A DNA stretch of 52,322 nucleotides, from positions 1-52,322 of the forward strand of contig PQXE01000021.1 of the NCBI GenBank assembly GCA_003194495.1, given 5' to 3'. A program made the translations under genes and the position numbers. The stretch is from Deltaproteobacteria bacterium. Lineage in GTDB: Bacteria > Desulfobacterota > Dissulfuribacteria > Dissulfuribacterales > UBA3076. This document shows, piece by piece, positions 44,465-52,322 of this stretch. The notes beneath the pieces are model-generated. The model was not told where the DNA came from. It saw only the letters and a program-made list of their open reading frames with translations, and did no database searches. Within the stretch, counting starts at the first letter, position 1, and each line of letters opens with the position of its first letter.

Positions 44465-45283
44465 ATGATTATAACATCAGATTCTTTTGATCATAAAGTT
44501 GGCAGGCTGGACGTTCTTGGCCTTGGCCCTGGAGATCCTATGTGGATGGCTCCTGTTGCCCTTGATAGCTTAGCTGCTTCAGACGTAATAGTCGGCTATA
44601 AGACCTACATTGACCTTATACGTTCGATCTTAGGTCCGGAGAAAGAAGTCGTTGCAACAGGTATGAGACAAGAGGTTGATCGCTGCAAGGCCGCAGTGGA
44701 TCTTGCCCTTTCCGGTAAACGGGTAGCTATAGTCTGTAGCGGCGATCCCGGGATCTATGGACTGGCTGGATTGGTACTGCAAATCCTGCAGGCCCATCCG
44801 GAGGGCGCACAGGTTGAAGTGAATATTATTCCCGGCATTTCAGCTCTAAATGCCTGCGCTTCAAAGCTCGGCGCTCCCCTTACCCACGATTTTTCAGTGA
44901 TTAGCCTTAGCGATATTCTGACCCCTTGGGACCTTATTGTTAAACGCCTACATGCTGCAGGTCAGGCAGACTTTGTTGTTGTTCTTTATAATCCCAGAAG
45001 CCGCAGAAGGGTCAGACAGCTTGAAGAAGCAGTGAAAATACTCAAGGAGTATAGAAAATTTTCTACCCCTGTCGGGATAGTTCGAAGTGCAATGAGACAA
45101 GGAGAGACTGTTATTATTACTACACTATCCGACCTTGCAGACCAAGATATTGATATGCAGACTACAATAATAGTTGGAAATAGTCAGACCTTTATGTGGC
45201 AAGGCAGGATGATAACTCCCAGGGGCTATGTAGTGTCTGAACGAAAAGGCCGTTCAGACACAACTTTGAATTCTAAATTTTGA
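44465..45283 (+). CDS. cobJ: precorrin-3B/cobalt-factor III C17-methyltransferase
   Basis: A 272-residue cytoplasmic class III tetrapyrrole methylase of the CobJ/CbiH type. SAM-binding LGLGPGDPMWMAP (about 19-31), CSGDPGIYGLAG (about 91-102), PGISALNACASKLGAPL and the family-typical VVLYNPRSRRRV and GNSQTFMWQGRMITPRGY are all present. It methylates and contracts the corrin ring in cobalamin synthesis. No signal peptide is present, in contrast to the exported methylase-fold proteins. The last 15 or so codons (VSERKGRSDTTLNSKF) are translated from a palindromic repeat that has entered the 3' end, so the original stop has been replaced. CbiH or CobJ cannot be told apart from sequence alone. Confidence 0.88.
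   Translation: MIITSDSFDHKVGRLDVLGLGPGDPMWMAPVALDSLAASDVIVGYKTYIDLIRSILGPEKEVVATGMRQEVDRCKAAVDLALSGKRVAIVCSGDPGIYGLAGLVLQILQAHPEGAQVEVNIIPGISALNACASKLGAPLTHDFSVISLSDILTPWDLIVKRLHAAGQADFVVVLYNPRSRRRVRQLEEAVKILKEYRKFSTPVGIVRSAMRQGETVIITTLSDLADQDIDMQTTIIVGNSQTFMWQGRMITPRGYVVSERKGRSDTTLNSKF
45231..45263. repeat. hairpin repeat, copy 3, inside the cobJ 3' end
   Basis: Arms gtgtctgaacg (45233-45243) and cgttcagacac (45251-45261), loop aaaaggc, followed by the aactttgaattctaaattttga tail also seen after copy 1. Here the TAG at its left end is read out of phase (gta gtg), so translation passes through the whole element and ends in the tail. Confidence 0.75.
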
Positions 45284-45413
45284 ATTTAAAAAAGGAACAA
45301 ATATTCCTTGGACTAATCATGATGACTAATTTAGAATTGCTCCTTAATCCAAACTATGCTTATCTTGTCGACATGCCGTTTGGCATTATTGTTTCCGTAA
45401 ATACTTCGTTAAA

Positions 45414-45445
45414 TAGTGTCTGAACGGCCTTTTCGTTCAGGCACT
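45414..45445. repeat. hairpin repeat, copy 4, inverted
   Basis: It reads tagtgtctgaacggccttttcgttcaggcacta. Compared with the other copies the loop is reversed, so the element is on the opposite strand. It lies between the cobJ-like and DHH genes, about 34 bases before the latter. Its arms would form a strong stem in the DHH leader. Confidence 0.65.
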
Positions 45446-45478
45446 AAATGTGCCTTTTGAGGCTTTTATAATAGTAAA

Positions 45479-46540
45479 ATGACAAAATCAGTTAATAACA
45501 ATAAACACGATCCTAAAAAAGCTGATTCGCCACAATCTCCTGATCAAAGTGCGCGTATCACAAAAAGGTTTTCCAACAAAGAACGTCTCCGCTCTTTCTT
45601 GCAGATTTTCAGGCGGGACGATCGCGTACTGGTCGTAATAGTAGCTGACCCCGATGCCATGGCCAGCGCCCAGGCAGTAAGAAGATTGCTCAGCCGAAGA
45701 GTAGAAGATGTGACAATTGCTCACAATAATGAGATAAAGCGTGTGAACAATCTTGCAATGAGAGACTTTCTTAAAATTCCCCTGCAGCGCCTGAGGGGGA
45801 CAAAGCAGGATCAATACACCAAATTCGTGCTGATAGATTCCCAACCCCCGCACCATCCGGATTTGGCTTCAATTACTTATAATGCGGTAATAGACCATCA
45901 CCCCGTCACTGATGGATGGGACGCCCCTTTTGTAGACATACGGCCGGAATATGGAGCAGCTGCCTCCATGCTCACAGAATACTTGAAGGCCGCCAAGATA
46001 AAGCCTACTGTAGCACTTGCAACAGCACTTTTTTACGGCATCAAGGCCGACACCCAAAACTTTACCAAAAAGACCTCGCCATCTGATGTACTATGTTTCC
46101 AATACCTCTTTAAGCAAATCAACCAGCAACTGCTGAATAAGATAGAGACTGCTGATATAAGGCGATCAGAACTGAAATATTTCAAGATCGCCCTGGAAAC
46201 TATGAAAACCAGCAAAAAACGTATTTATGTTCACCTGGGCCGCGTTGGAAATCCGGATATTCTTGTCGTGGTAGCTGATTTTTTTGCACATATTCATGAT
46301 ATAGGCATGGTCATAATATCCGGCCGGTATGGAGAAAAGCTGGTAGTCATCTTTCGCTGCGATGGCTATAAGAGAAATGCAGGTAAACTGGCGGCCCGTG
46401 TCTTTGGAAAAATGGGGTCGGCCGGCGGGCACAGGCAGAGTGCCAGAGCAGAGGTCCCCTACAAGAATTTGCCTAATGGTGCAGCCAAAAAATTTACAAC
46501 AAATACGCTCCTTCGCTTGGTAGTTAAACATCTTGCGTAA
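45479..46540 (+). CDS. DHH-family phosphoesterase (NrnA/RecJ-like)
   Basis: A 353-residue DHH/DHHA1 protein. The DHH domain shows VVIVADPDAMASAQAVRRLL (about 50-69), VLIDSQPPHHPDL, VIDHHPVTD and LFYGIKADTQNF. The C-terminal DHHA1 domain has GGHRQSARAEVPY. These enzymes hydrolyse short oligoribonucleotides, linear dinucleotides or pAp. The first motif reads DPDAMAS where many have DHDADA, so substrate range is uncertain. The N-terminal 30 residues are a charged extension. The start at ATG 45479 has no strong ribosome-binding site. The FmdB gene follows 42 bases later. Confidence 0.82.
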   Translation: MTKSVNNNKHDPKKADSPQSPDQSARITKRFSNKERLRSFLQIFRRDDRVLVVIVADPDAMASAQAVRRLLSRRVEDVTIAHNNEIKRVNNLAMRDFLKIPLQRLRGTKQDQYTKFVLIDSQPPHHPDLASITYNAVIDHHPVTDGWDAPFVDIRPEYGAAASMLTEYLKAAKIKPTVALATALFYGIKADTQNFTKKTSPSDVLCFQYLFKQINQQLLNKIETADIRRSELKYFKIALETMKTSKKRIYVHLGRVGNPDILVVVADFFAHIHDIGMVIISGRYGEKLVVIFRCDGYKRNAGKLAARVFGKMGSAGGHRQSARAEVPYKNLPNGAAKKFTTNTLLRLVVKHLA

Positions 46541-46582
46541 ACAGATTGTGTACACAATCCAGTACATGGAGGGAAGTAAATC

Positions 46583-46978
46583 ATGCCGATCTACGAATAT
46601 CGATGTAATAAGTGTGGAAAGATTTCTTCTCACCTTGTCCTTAACAAGGACGATTTTTCATCCCATTGCAAACACTGTGGAAGTAACTCGGTCACCAAGT
46701 TGATCTCCAGGGTTAATGTGCGCCTTTCCGAAGAGACAAGACTGGAAAAATTAGCAGATCCGGCAATGATGACGGGTCTCGACGAAAATGATCCCAAGAG
46801 TATGGCTAAGTGGATGAAAAAAATGGGAGGTCTGGCGGGAGATGACCTTGGCGAGGACTTTGACCAGATGGTTGATGAAGCCATGGAGGATGTATCTGCG
46901 GAAGAGGCTGCAGGCGGACCTGACAGTAACGGGCCGGATGCTTTTTCCTCTTCTGTGCCGGACTCAATGTCTATATAG
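46583..46978 (+). CDS. FmdB-family zinc-ribbon protein
   Basis: A 131-residue protein with the FmdB signature at its start: MPIYEYRCNKCGK and later CKHCGSNSVTKLIS, four Cys that bind a zinc ion. The rest is an acidic, low-complexity tail (LAGDDLGEDFDQMVDEAMED). FmdB proteins are putative regulators, first seen in formamidase/amidase operons, and common in deltaproteobacteria. The ribosome-binding site ggagggaag precedes ATG 46583. The stop codon TAG is supplied by the palindromic repeat that follows. Confidence 0.85.
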   Translation: MPIYEYRCNKCGKISSHLVLNKDDFSSHCKHCGSNSVTKLISRVNVRLSEETRLEKLADPAMMTGLDENDPKSMAKWMKKMGGLAGDDLGEDFDQMVDEAMEDVSAEEAAGGPDSNGPDAFSSSVPDSMSI

Positions 46979-47009
46979 TGTCTGAACGAAAAAGCCGCTC
47001 AGACACAAT
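46976..47009. terminator. stop-codon-overlapping hairpin repeat, copy 5
   Basis: tagtgtctgaacg...cgctcagacac with loop aaaaagc. Its first three bases are the FmdB stop codon (46976-46978). It is followed by aattttgaattttgaatta, as after copy 1. Confidence 0.7.
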
Positions 47010-47024
47010 TTTGAATTTTGAATT

Positions 47025-47122
47025 AGCCACAGACCCACACGAACACACACAGACAATTTATCCGCTGGTGTGTTCACCACCAGACAAGGTCTTTTGTCTG
47101 TGTTCGTCTGTGTGTGTCGAGC
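47025..47122. repeat. imperfect GT/CA-rich palindrome
   Basis: The segment cacacgaacacacacagac on the left pairs with gtctgtgttcgtctgtgtg on the right (about 47035-47055 with 47096-47118). It is a long imperfect stem in the gap between the FmdB and GlgC-like genes, with no coding potential. Confidence 0.55.
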
Positions 47123-47229
47123 GAGCATAGCGAGCGGGTGGCAAATTTTCATGCTCTTAAGGATAACCACTTTGGGTAATTAGCTCATTGTGGAGAACTT
47201 TAAATTCAGATTTGTTAACAGGTTAGCAA

Positions 47230-48471
47230 ATGCCAAAAATCTTAGCTATGGTCCTTGCGGGCGGCAGGGTTGATGAACTTGGAGTCCTTACCTTCCTCAG
47301 GCCCAAGTCCACAGTACCTTTTGGAGGCCTCTACAGATTTATAGATTTCCCTCTCAGCAACCTCATGCAATCAGGCATTGAGAGAGTCGGAATCCTCAGC
47401 CAGTACAGGTCCTCATCTCTAATAGAGCACATCGGGACAGGCGCATCCTGGGACATGACAGGCAGACATCGCGGCATCACTCTTCTGCCTCCCTTTCAAG
47501 GATTGCACGCCTCAGACTGGTATAAGGGCACAGCCGACGCGGTATATCAGAACCTTGACTTTATCCATGCTCACAAACCAGACCTTGTACTAATTTTATC
47601 CGGCGACCATATCTATCACATGAATTATCAGAAACTCATTCAATTTCATCTGGACATGGGGGCCGATGTTACTGCTTCCTTTGTTCAGGTTTCTCCGGCA
47701 GGTTCATCCAGATTCGGCCTGGCCCGAATTTCTGAGGATGACCCAAGAGGAGGCCGTCTTCTGGAATATTTAGAAAAACCTGCCCACCCTGCATCGAACT
47801 GGGCCTCCATGACTATATACCTGTTCAAGACGGAGATCCTGGACCAAGCCCTGAAGGAAAACGCAGGAATTGACTCACATGAGTTTGGCAGAGACATATT
47901 TCCTGCCATAATGAGCAAACATAAGGTATATGGTTACAAATTTCACGGTTATTGGGGATACAGCCGGACCCTTGAGGAATACCGGACCGCCAACATGGAT
48001 CTTTTGGGAGAACGTCCAGAAATAAAATTGTCCGATTGGCAAGTACGCACCAACCTTGATCACGAGGCAATAAGAGATCGAAGCCCTGCACTTATCGGCC
48101 CCCAAGGCTTAATAAATAACTCAAGGATTTATAACGGGGTCAGAATTGAAGGAAAAGTTGCCAGGTCAATCCTTTTCCCAGGGGCATATGTAGGAACAGG
48201 GGCAGTGGTAAAAGATTCAATACTGTTTTTCGATACCCAGGTCGGACCAGGAGCCAGGGTTGAGAATACTATAACTGACCTAGGTGTCAGTATTGGTAGA
48301 GATTCCGTGATTGGTAAACAGGGCGAGGCGCTTGCTGTAATCGGCGTTCGAACCCAAATACCACAGGGGATAAGAATAGGGCCAGGGTGCAGCGTTTATC
48401 CTGAGCTCAAGGCCGAAGACTTTATCCAAAAGCTTTATGCGCAAGGGGACGTCATAACTGCGGACAATTAG
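47230..48471 (+). CDS. GlgC-like glucose-1-phosphate adenylyltransferase
   Basis: A 413-residue protein: N-terminal nucleotidyltransferase domain (RPKSTVPFGGLYRFIDFPLSN, LSGDHIYHMNYQKLI, YLEKPAHPAS) and a C-terminal left-handed beta-helix (IYNGVRIEGKVARSILFPGA). It matches the ADP-glucose pyrophosphorylase family for glycogen synthesis. The N-terminal motif reads LAGGRVDELGVLTFLRPKS rather than the usual GGxGTRLxPLTxxRAKP, so the loop that grips the nucleotide is changed. This could be a divergent but active subgroup or a regulatory GlgD-like form. Its stop codon TAG lies in a palindromic repeat. Confidence 0.8.
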   Translation: MPKILAMVLAGGRVDELGVLTFLRPKSTVPFGGLYRFIDFPLSNLMQSGIERVGILSQYRSSSLIEHIGTGASWDMTGRHRGITLLPPFQGLHASDWYKGTADAVYQNLDFIHAHKPDLVLILSGDHIYHMNYQKLIQFHLDMGADVTASFVQVSPAGSSRFGLARISEDDPRGGRLLEYLEKPAHPASNWASMTIYLFKTEILDQALKENAGIDSHEFGRDIFPAIMSKHKVYGYKFHGYWGYSRTLEEYRTANMDLLGERPEIKLSDWQVRTNLDHEAIRDRSPALIGPQGLINNSRIYNGVRIEGKVARSILFPGAYVGTGAVVKDSILFFDTQVGPGARVENTITDLGVSIGRDSVIGKQGEALAVIGVRTQIPQGIRIGPGCSVYPELKAEDFIQKLYAQGDVITADN

Positions 48472-48502
48472 TGCCTGAACGAAAAGGCCTTTCAGGCACA
48501 AT
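48469..48502. terminator. stop-codon-overlapping hairpin repeat, copy 6
   Basis: tagtgcctgaacg...ctttcaggcac, arms of ten bases with one mismatch and loop aaaaggc. The first three bases are the stop of the GlgC-like gene. An attttgaattaagg tail follows. Confidence 0.68.
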
Positions 48503-48527
48503 TTTGAATTAAGGTAAATCTAATTTA

Positions 48528-48740
48528 AGCTGTTAGCTATTAGTTTAATGATTATCAGGCTACCCGCCCTGACAAACAGGATGTTTTGCTATTATAAATA
48601 TTTACCCTGTTGAATGCAGCTTCGCTGCCCCCTTTGGGGATTCAACAGGGTGAACCCCCGTTGGGTCTTGTTTCTAATTAGCGTAATGGTCCTGCTTTTT
48701 CAAAGCTAAACGCTAACGGCTAACATCTAAACGCTTAATT
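48528..48740. repeat. AT-rich TIR element, copy 3, inverted
   Basis: It is the reverse complement of the elements at 22874-23022 and 38837-39036, with ends ttaagctgttagctattag and ctaaacgcttaa. It contains the inner palindrome accctgttgaat (48604-48615) with attcaacagggt (48640-48651). The inner loop keeps the same + strand reading as in copy 2, so it is flipped relative to the outer element. The stretch aggctacccgccctgac is extra here. Confidence 0.72.
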
Positions 48741-48761
48741 CAGCATTGCCTATAAAATTCC

Positions 48762-50189
48762 ATGGAGAAACGCTCAATGATTGTGCCGGTAATTTTATGT
48801 GGCGGCTCAGGTACCCGTCTTTGGCCGCTATCTCGTGAGGCTTATCCTAAGCAATTTTATTCATTGGTGGAAGATGAAACTCTGTTGCAGTCAACTATCA
48901 AACGCCTGTCCGGTCTCCAGAATTGTGAAACACCTTTGCTGGTTTGTAATAATCAGCATCGTTTTCTGGCAGCCGAGCAGATGCGCCGGATTGGCGTGGA
49001 GTCTCCATCCATCCTGTTGGAGCCGGTAGGACGAAATACAGCACCGGCAGTTGCCTGTGCCGCCTTAAGTCTGACACAGCAGGAAGATGATCCTGTGCTG
49101 TTTGTGTTACCGGCTGATCACATCATTACCGACATGCAGGCATTCGGCCAGGCTGTTGAAACCGGTGCTTTGTTAGCCGAACAGGGGAAGCTTGTGACTT
49201 TTGGTATCATACCCACAGCACCTGAAACAGGCTATGGCTACATCAAGGCGTCAGACCGTCTGGACACCGGCAATCCGGTTTTTCAGGTAGATCGTTTTGT
49301 AGAGAAGCCGAATCTTGATACAGCTCAGGATTATATTAAATCCGGAGAGTACTATTGGAACAGCGGGATGTTCATGTTCAAGGCAGGTCGCTATCTTGAG
49401 GAACTGGAACAATTTGCCCCGGAGATGCTCTATGCATGCACTGGGGCCTACGAAAAAATCGTACAGGATATGGATTTTTTGCGTCTTGATGCCAAGGCGT
49501 TTGCTGAATGCCCAAGTGACTCTGTTGATTATGCAATCATGGAGAAAACGGACAGCGCTGTTGTTGTGCCGTTAGATGCAGGCTGGAGTGACCTTGGTTC
49601 CTGGGCGTCTCTGTTGGAACTGGGTCCCCGCGATCAAGATGAAAATGTGGTCCTGGGGGATGTGGTGACCAAGGACGTCAACAACTGTTATCTGCGGAGT
49701 GAAGCACGATTACTGACTGCCGTGGGTGTAAAAGACCTGGTAGTGGTGGATACCTCTGACGCCCTGCTTGTTGTTCATAAAGACCGTGTCCAGGATGTCA
49801 AGGCCATTGTAAACCGGTTAAAGGCATCAGGACGAGAGGAATCCATAAGCCATCGCAAGGTCTATCGACCATGGGGGGCATATGAGGGCATAGATGTGTC
49901 TGAACGCTTCCAGGTGAAACGGATCACGGTGAAACCGGGCGGGGTCCTTTCTTTACAGATGCATCATCACAGGGCGGAGCACTGGATTATAGTCAGAGGT
50001 ACTGCCAGAGTTACCAGGGGCGATGAAGTGATATTACTGACAGAGGACCAATCCACCTATATCCCGTTGGGGACAAATCATCGTCTGGAAAACCCGGGTG
50101 TGATTCCCCTGGAGTTGATAGAGGTCCAGACCGGCAGCTATTTGGGAGAAGACGACATCATAAGGTTGGAGGATGTATATGGGCGCTGA
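48762..50189 (+). CDS. manC: mannose-1-phosphate guanylyltransferase / mannose-6-phosphate isomerase
   Basis: A 475-residue bifunctional protein. The N-terminal half is a nucleotidyltransferase with [20 protein letters not shown] (about 10-29), AVACAALSL and [14 protein letters not shown]. The C-terminal half is a type II phosphomannose isomerase cupin with [36 protein letters not shown] and the metal-binding His cluster. It turns mannose-6-phosphate to GDP-mannose for polysaccharides. ATG 48762 or ATG 48777 may be the start; the latter has ggag eight bases upstream. It overlaps the phosphomannomutase gene by 17 bases, so the two are coupled. Confidence 0.9.
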   Translation: MEKRSMIVPVILCGGSGTRLWPLSREAYPKQFYSLVEDETLLQSTIKRLSGLQNCETPLLVCNNQHRFLAAEQMRRIGVESPSILLEPVGRNTAPAVACAALSLTQQEDDPVLFVLPADHIITDMQAFGQAVETGALLAEQGKLVTFGIIPTAPETGYGYIKASDRLDTGNPVFQVDRFVEKPNLDTAQDYIKSGEYYWNSGMFMFKAGRYLEELEQFAPEMLYACTGAYEKIVQDMDFLRLDAKAFAECPSDSVDYAIMEKTDSAVVVPLDAGWSDLGSWASLLELGPRDQDENVVLGDVVTKDVNNCYLRSEARLLTAVGVKDLVVVDTSDALLVVHKDRVQDVKAIVNRLKASGREESISHRKVYRPWGAYEGIDVSERFQVKRITVKPGGVLSLQMHHHRAEHWIIVRGTARVTRGDEVILLTEDQSTYIPLGTNHRLENPGVIPLELIEVQTGSYLGEDDIIRLEDVYGR

Positions 50190-51534
50190 TCTTGTATGTT
50201 TCATGGCCTATGATATACGCGGCCGCATTCCTGATCAATTGAATGAGGACATCGCCTTTCGGATCGGCAGGAGCTATGCCGGATTTCTCAAGCCTAAACA
50301 GGTAGTGGTGGGACGTGACGTTCGACTTTCCAGCGAGTCTCTCTGTGATGCCCTGTGCCAGGGCCTGATGGAAAACGGCGTGAACGTGTTCGATATCGGT
50401 CTGTGTGGTACAGAGGAAATATACTTCGCCACCTTTCACCATTACCTGGATGGCGGAATCATGGTAACCGCGAGCCACAACCCCAGGGATTTTAACGGTA
50501 TGAAGCTGGTGCGGGAAGGAGCACGTCCTATAAGCGGTGACACAGGTCTTCATGAAATCCGCCGGCTGGCGGAACAGGGTTTGTTCCCCCCGGCGGAAAA
50601 ATTCGGCTGGCGCAGGGCATTGATCAACCGGCCTTACTATATCAGGCATCTGTTGCACTATGTGGATATATCGAAACTTAAATCACTCAAGATCGTAATC
50701 AATTCCGGTAACGGCTGCGCAGGTCCGGTAATGGATGCCCTGGAGCCTCATCTGCCCTTTGAGCTCATTAAGGTTCAGCACCAGCCTGACGGGACCTTTC
50801 CCAGCGGAATTCCAAACCCACTGTTGTTGGAGAACCGTTCAGTTACCAGCAAGGCCGTTCTCTCTTCAGGGGCTGATTTGGGTATTGCCTGGGATGGAGA
50901 TTTTGACCGTTGCTTCTTTTTTGACGAAAAAGGCCGCTTTATCGAGGGCTATTATATTGTAGGTCTGTTGGCCGAGGCATTTTTGGCAAAAAAACCAGGA
51001 GAAAAGATCATCCACGATCCACGGTTGACATGGAATACTATTGATGTCGTGACCAGTGCAGGCGGCATACCCATTCAGAACAAAACAGGGCATGCCTTTA
51101 TGAAGGAGCGCATGAGGTCTGAAGACGCGGTTTACGGTGGCGAGATGAGCGCTCATCATTACTTTCGGGATTTTACTTACTGTGACAGCGGTATGATCCC
51201 ATGGCTATTAATTACAGGACTGATGAGTCGGAAGGAACAGCCGTTGTCAGCCATGCTAGATAAACGCAGGGCCCTGTATCCGGCCAGTGGAGAGATCAAC
51301 CGGCAGTTGGATAATCCTTCAACTGCTATTGCCCGCGTACAAAAGGTCTATGGACCTCAGGCACATAACATAGATGAAACCGACGGTATAAGCATGGAGC
51401 TGGATGGTTGGCGCTTTAATCTGCGCTGTTCCAATACCGAGCCGGTGTTGCGCCTGAACGTAGAATCCAGAGGGGATATCGATTTGATGCAGGAGAAAAC
51501 AGCAGAGTTGCTGGTACTGATCGAGACCGGTTGA
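50173..51534 (+). CDS. manB: phosphomannomutase / phosphoglucomutase
   Basis: A 453-residue alpha-D-phosphohexomutase: active-site phosphoserine loop TASHNP with S101, metal-binding DGDFDRCF near 240, sugar-binding [10 protein letters not shown] and the phosphate-binding [11 protein letters not shown] near the C-terminus. It isomerises hexose-1-phosphate and hexose-6-phosphate, and here supplies mannose-1-phosphate to the overlapping ManC gene. ATG 50173 or 50179 may be the start; the ribosome-binding site ggttggagga lies in the end of manC. Confidence 0.9.
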   Translation: MYMGADLVCFMAYDIRGRIPDQLNEDIAFRIGRSYAGFLKPKQVVVGRDVRLSSESLCDALCQGLMENGVNVFDIGLCGTEEIYFATFHHYLDGGIMVTASHNPRDFNGMKLVREGARPISGDTGLHEIRRLAEQGLFPPAEKFGWRRALINRPYYIRHLLHYVDISKLKSLKIVINSGNGCAGPVMDALEPHLPFELIKVQHQPDGTFPSGIPNPLLLENRSVTSKAVLSSGADLGIAWDGDFDRCFFFDEKGRFIEGYYIVGLLAEAFLAKKPGEKIIHDPRLTWNTIDVVTSAGGIPIQNKTGHAFMKERMRSEDAVYGGEMSAHHYFRDFTYCDSGMIPWLLITGLMSRKEQPLSAMLDKRRALYPASGEINRQLDNPSTAIARVQKVYGPQAHNIDETDGISMELDGWRFNLRCSNTEPVLRLNVESRGDIDLMQEKTAELLVLIETG

Positions 51535-51588
51535 TGGTGAAGTCCTATTAGGACATAAAAGCAGAAACCCAGACCAAGGAAGTGCAAA

Positions 51589-51927
51589 ATGACAATAGAG
51601 TCTTTTGAAAAAAATAAAGTTATGGTCATAAGACCACTGGAAAACAGACTTGATGTAAGCATTACGGCTGATTTTAAATCCAAATTAGCTGAATTCGTGG
51701 AAAATGGGAATGTGAATCTGGTTATCAATCTATCAGGTGTTGATCTAATCGACAGCTCCGGGCTGGGGGTATTGATCTCTGCACTAAAGGCAATCGGGAC
51801 CCGTGGGGAAATTAAATTATGTGAATTAATGAAAAATGTGAGATCGGTCTTTGAAGTAACCCGCCTAAATAAGATCTTTGCTATATATGATTCGGAAAAA
51901 GAGGCCTTGGATAGCTTTAACGGTTAG
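51589..51927 (+). CDS. STAS-domain anti-sigma factor antagonist
   Basis: A 112-residue protein consisting of a single STAS domain of the SpoIIAA/RsbV type. The segment NLSGVDLIDSSGLGVLISAL contains the phosphorylatable serine (DSSGLG, about residues 56-61). Such proteins bind an anti-sigma factor kinase when unphosphorylated and so release a sigma factor. Ribosome-binding site aaggaa precedes ATG 51589, 55 bases after phosphomannomutase. Its partner kinase is not in the window. A role with the sigma factor at 42225 cannot be claimed. Confidence 0.88.
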   Translation: MTIESFEKNKVMVIRPLENRLDVSITADFKSKLAEFVENGNVNLVINLSGVDLIDSSGLGVLISALKAIGTRGEIKLCELMKNVRSVFEVTRLNKIFAIYDSEKEALDSFNG

Positions 51928-52081
51928 ATTGAGATACGAGGTGCGGAACAAATTCCTGCAAAATCACGCAGTACGAAAAATTGATATCGATCCAGGATTG
52001 ACTCAAATCAATGTATATGGCAAATACAACTTCGACGTAGACGAGAGGTTTAATGGAAAGGAGCTCAGGCCGCTACATTAG
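51928..52081 (+). pseudogene. possible C-terminal remnant of a Tn3-type transposase
   Basis: A frame overlapping and following the STAS gene reads DPGLTQINVYGKYNFDVDER and then FNGKELRPLH before its stop at 52081. The pattern [HQ]INxYGxYxF...LRPL resembles the C-terminus of Tn3-family transposases. No upstream transposase body is present, so at best it is a short remnant. The identification is by pattern recall only. Confidence 0.35.
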
Positions 52082-52322
52082 TCCTTCGAATTCCCTTAGC
52101 GACAAAAAATGTTCCGTTAATACTGGAAAACCTGTTTGCGGCAGGTTACCCTTGCTATTGAACTTATTGATTAATTGACAAAATGAGCCTTTTGCAAAAC
52201 TCGGAGTGCAGGAGAACTGAAATTGCGAATGAATTTCAGTTACCTAATAATTATGGACACATATTGAAAATAGAGCACTATTTTACCTAAAATGCGCTAA
52301 ATTGCCAAATTTTAGACAAAAC
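52082..52322. other. AT-rich end region without visible gene
   Basis: About 240 AT-rich bases to the end of the window. No open frame with recognisable family features, and no clear terminator or repeat shared with the rest of the window, was found. Confidence 0.4.

Noticed and set aside
47025..47122. CRISPR-like repeat from the cacaca/gtgtgt stretches
   Set aside because: It is a single imperfect palindrome without regular direct repeats and spacers.

Overview
The window reads as a chromosomal segment of a Gram-negative, probably anaerobic, deltaproteobacterium-like (Desulfobacterota-type) organism. Supporting this are seven TonB-dependent outer-membrane receptor (TBDR) loci, ExbB/ExbD/TonB, an Slp lipoprotein, an LPS-heptose-type nucleotidyltransferase domain, an FmdB zinc ribbon and a CobJ/CbiH-type corrin-ring methylase. 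The taxon is inferred; there is no rRNA gene in the window. Nearly every gene is on the + strand.

Positions 750-38622 form one large accessory island for acquiring a metal or metal complex. It holds: (i) four genes of the tetrapyrrole-methylase (class III SAM methyltransferase) fold, three with clear signal peptides and one truncated at the island edge, mostly alternating with TBDR genes; (ii) three DUF4198/NikK-like and two small NikL-like exported proteins, all five predicted to begin with histidine after signal-peptide cleavage; (iii) an exported FmdE-domain protein and an exported protein built of EF-hand-like DxDxDG repeats; (iv) an ExbB-ExbD-TonB energising unit; (v) a TolC-MacA-MacB tripartite pump; (vi) a DUF6162-type membrane protein with a ZnuBC/TroA-type metal ABC importer that has two substrate-binding proteins, one with intact and one with degenerate metal ligands. 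The simplest model is outer-membrane capture of a nickel, cobalt, zinc or metallo-tetrapyrrole species through the TBDRs, periplasmic handling by the His-N-terminal proteins and exported methylase-fold proteins, and import by the ABC system. The substrate is not shown by the sequence.

The island is actively reshuffled. It contains a TBDR pseudogene (4657-6590), a hybrid pseudogene (14305-14863), a frameshifted TBDR (14857-16861), pieces of methylase genes (13828-13862, 16894-16964), a DUF4019 remnant (9605-9804) and an edge-truncated methylase (750-1436).

From 39064 to the end the genes are more ordinary: a sugar epimerase, an unusual nitrilase-HldE fusion, a FliA-type sigma factor, a FliL-like protein, CobJ/CbiH, a DHH phosphoesterase, FmdB, a GlgC-like enzyme, ManC, phosphomannomutase and a STAS-domain protein. 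Several families of short palindromic repeats are scattered through both halves. One of them (tagtgYctgaacg...) repeatedly supplies the stop codon of the preceding gene.
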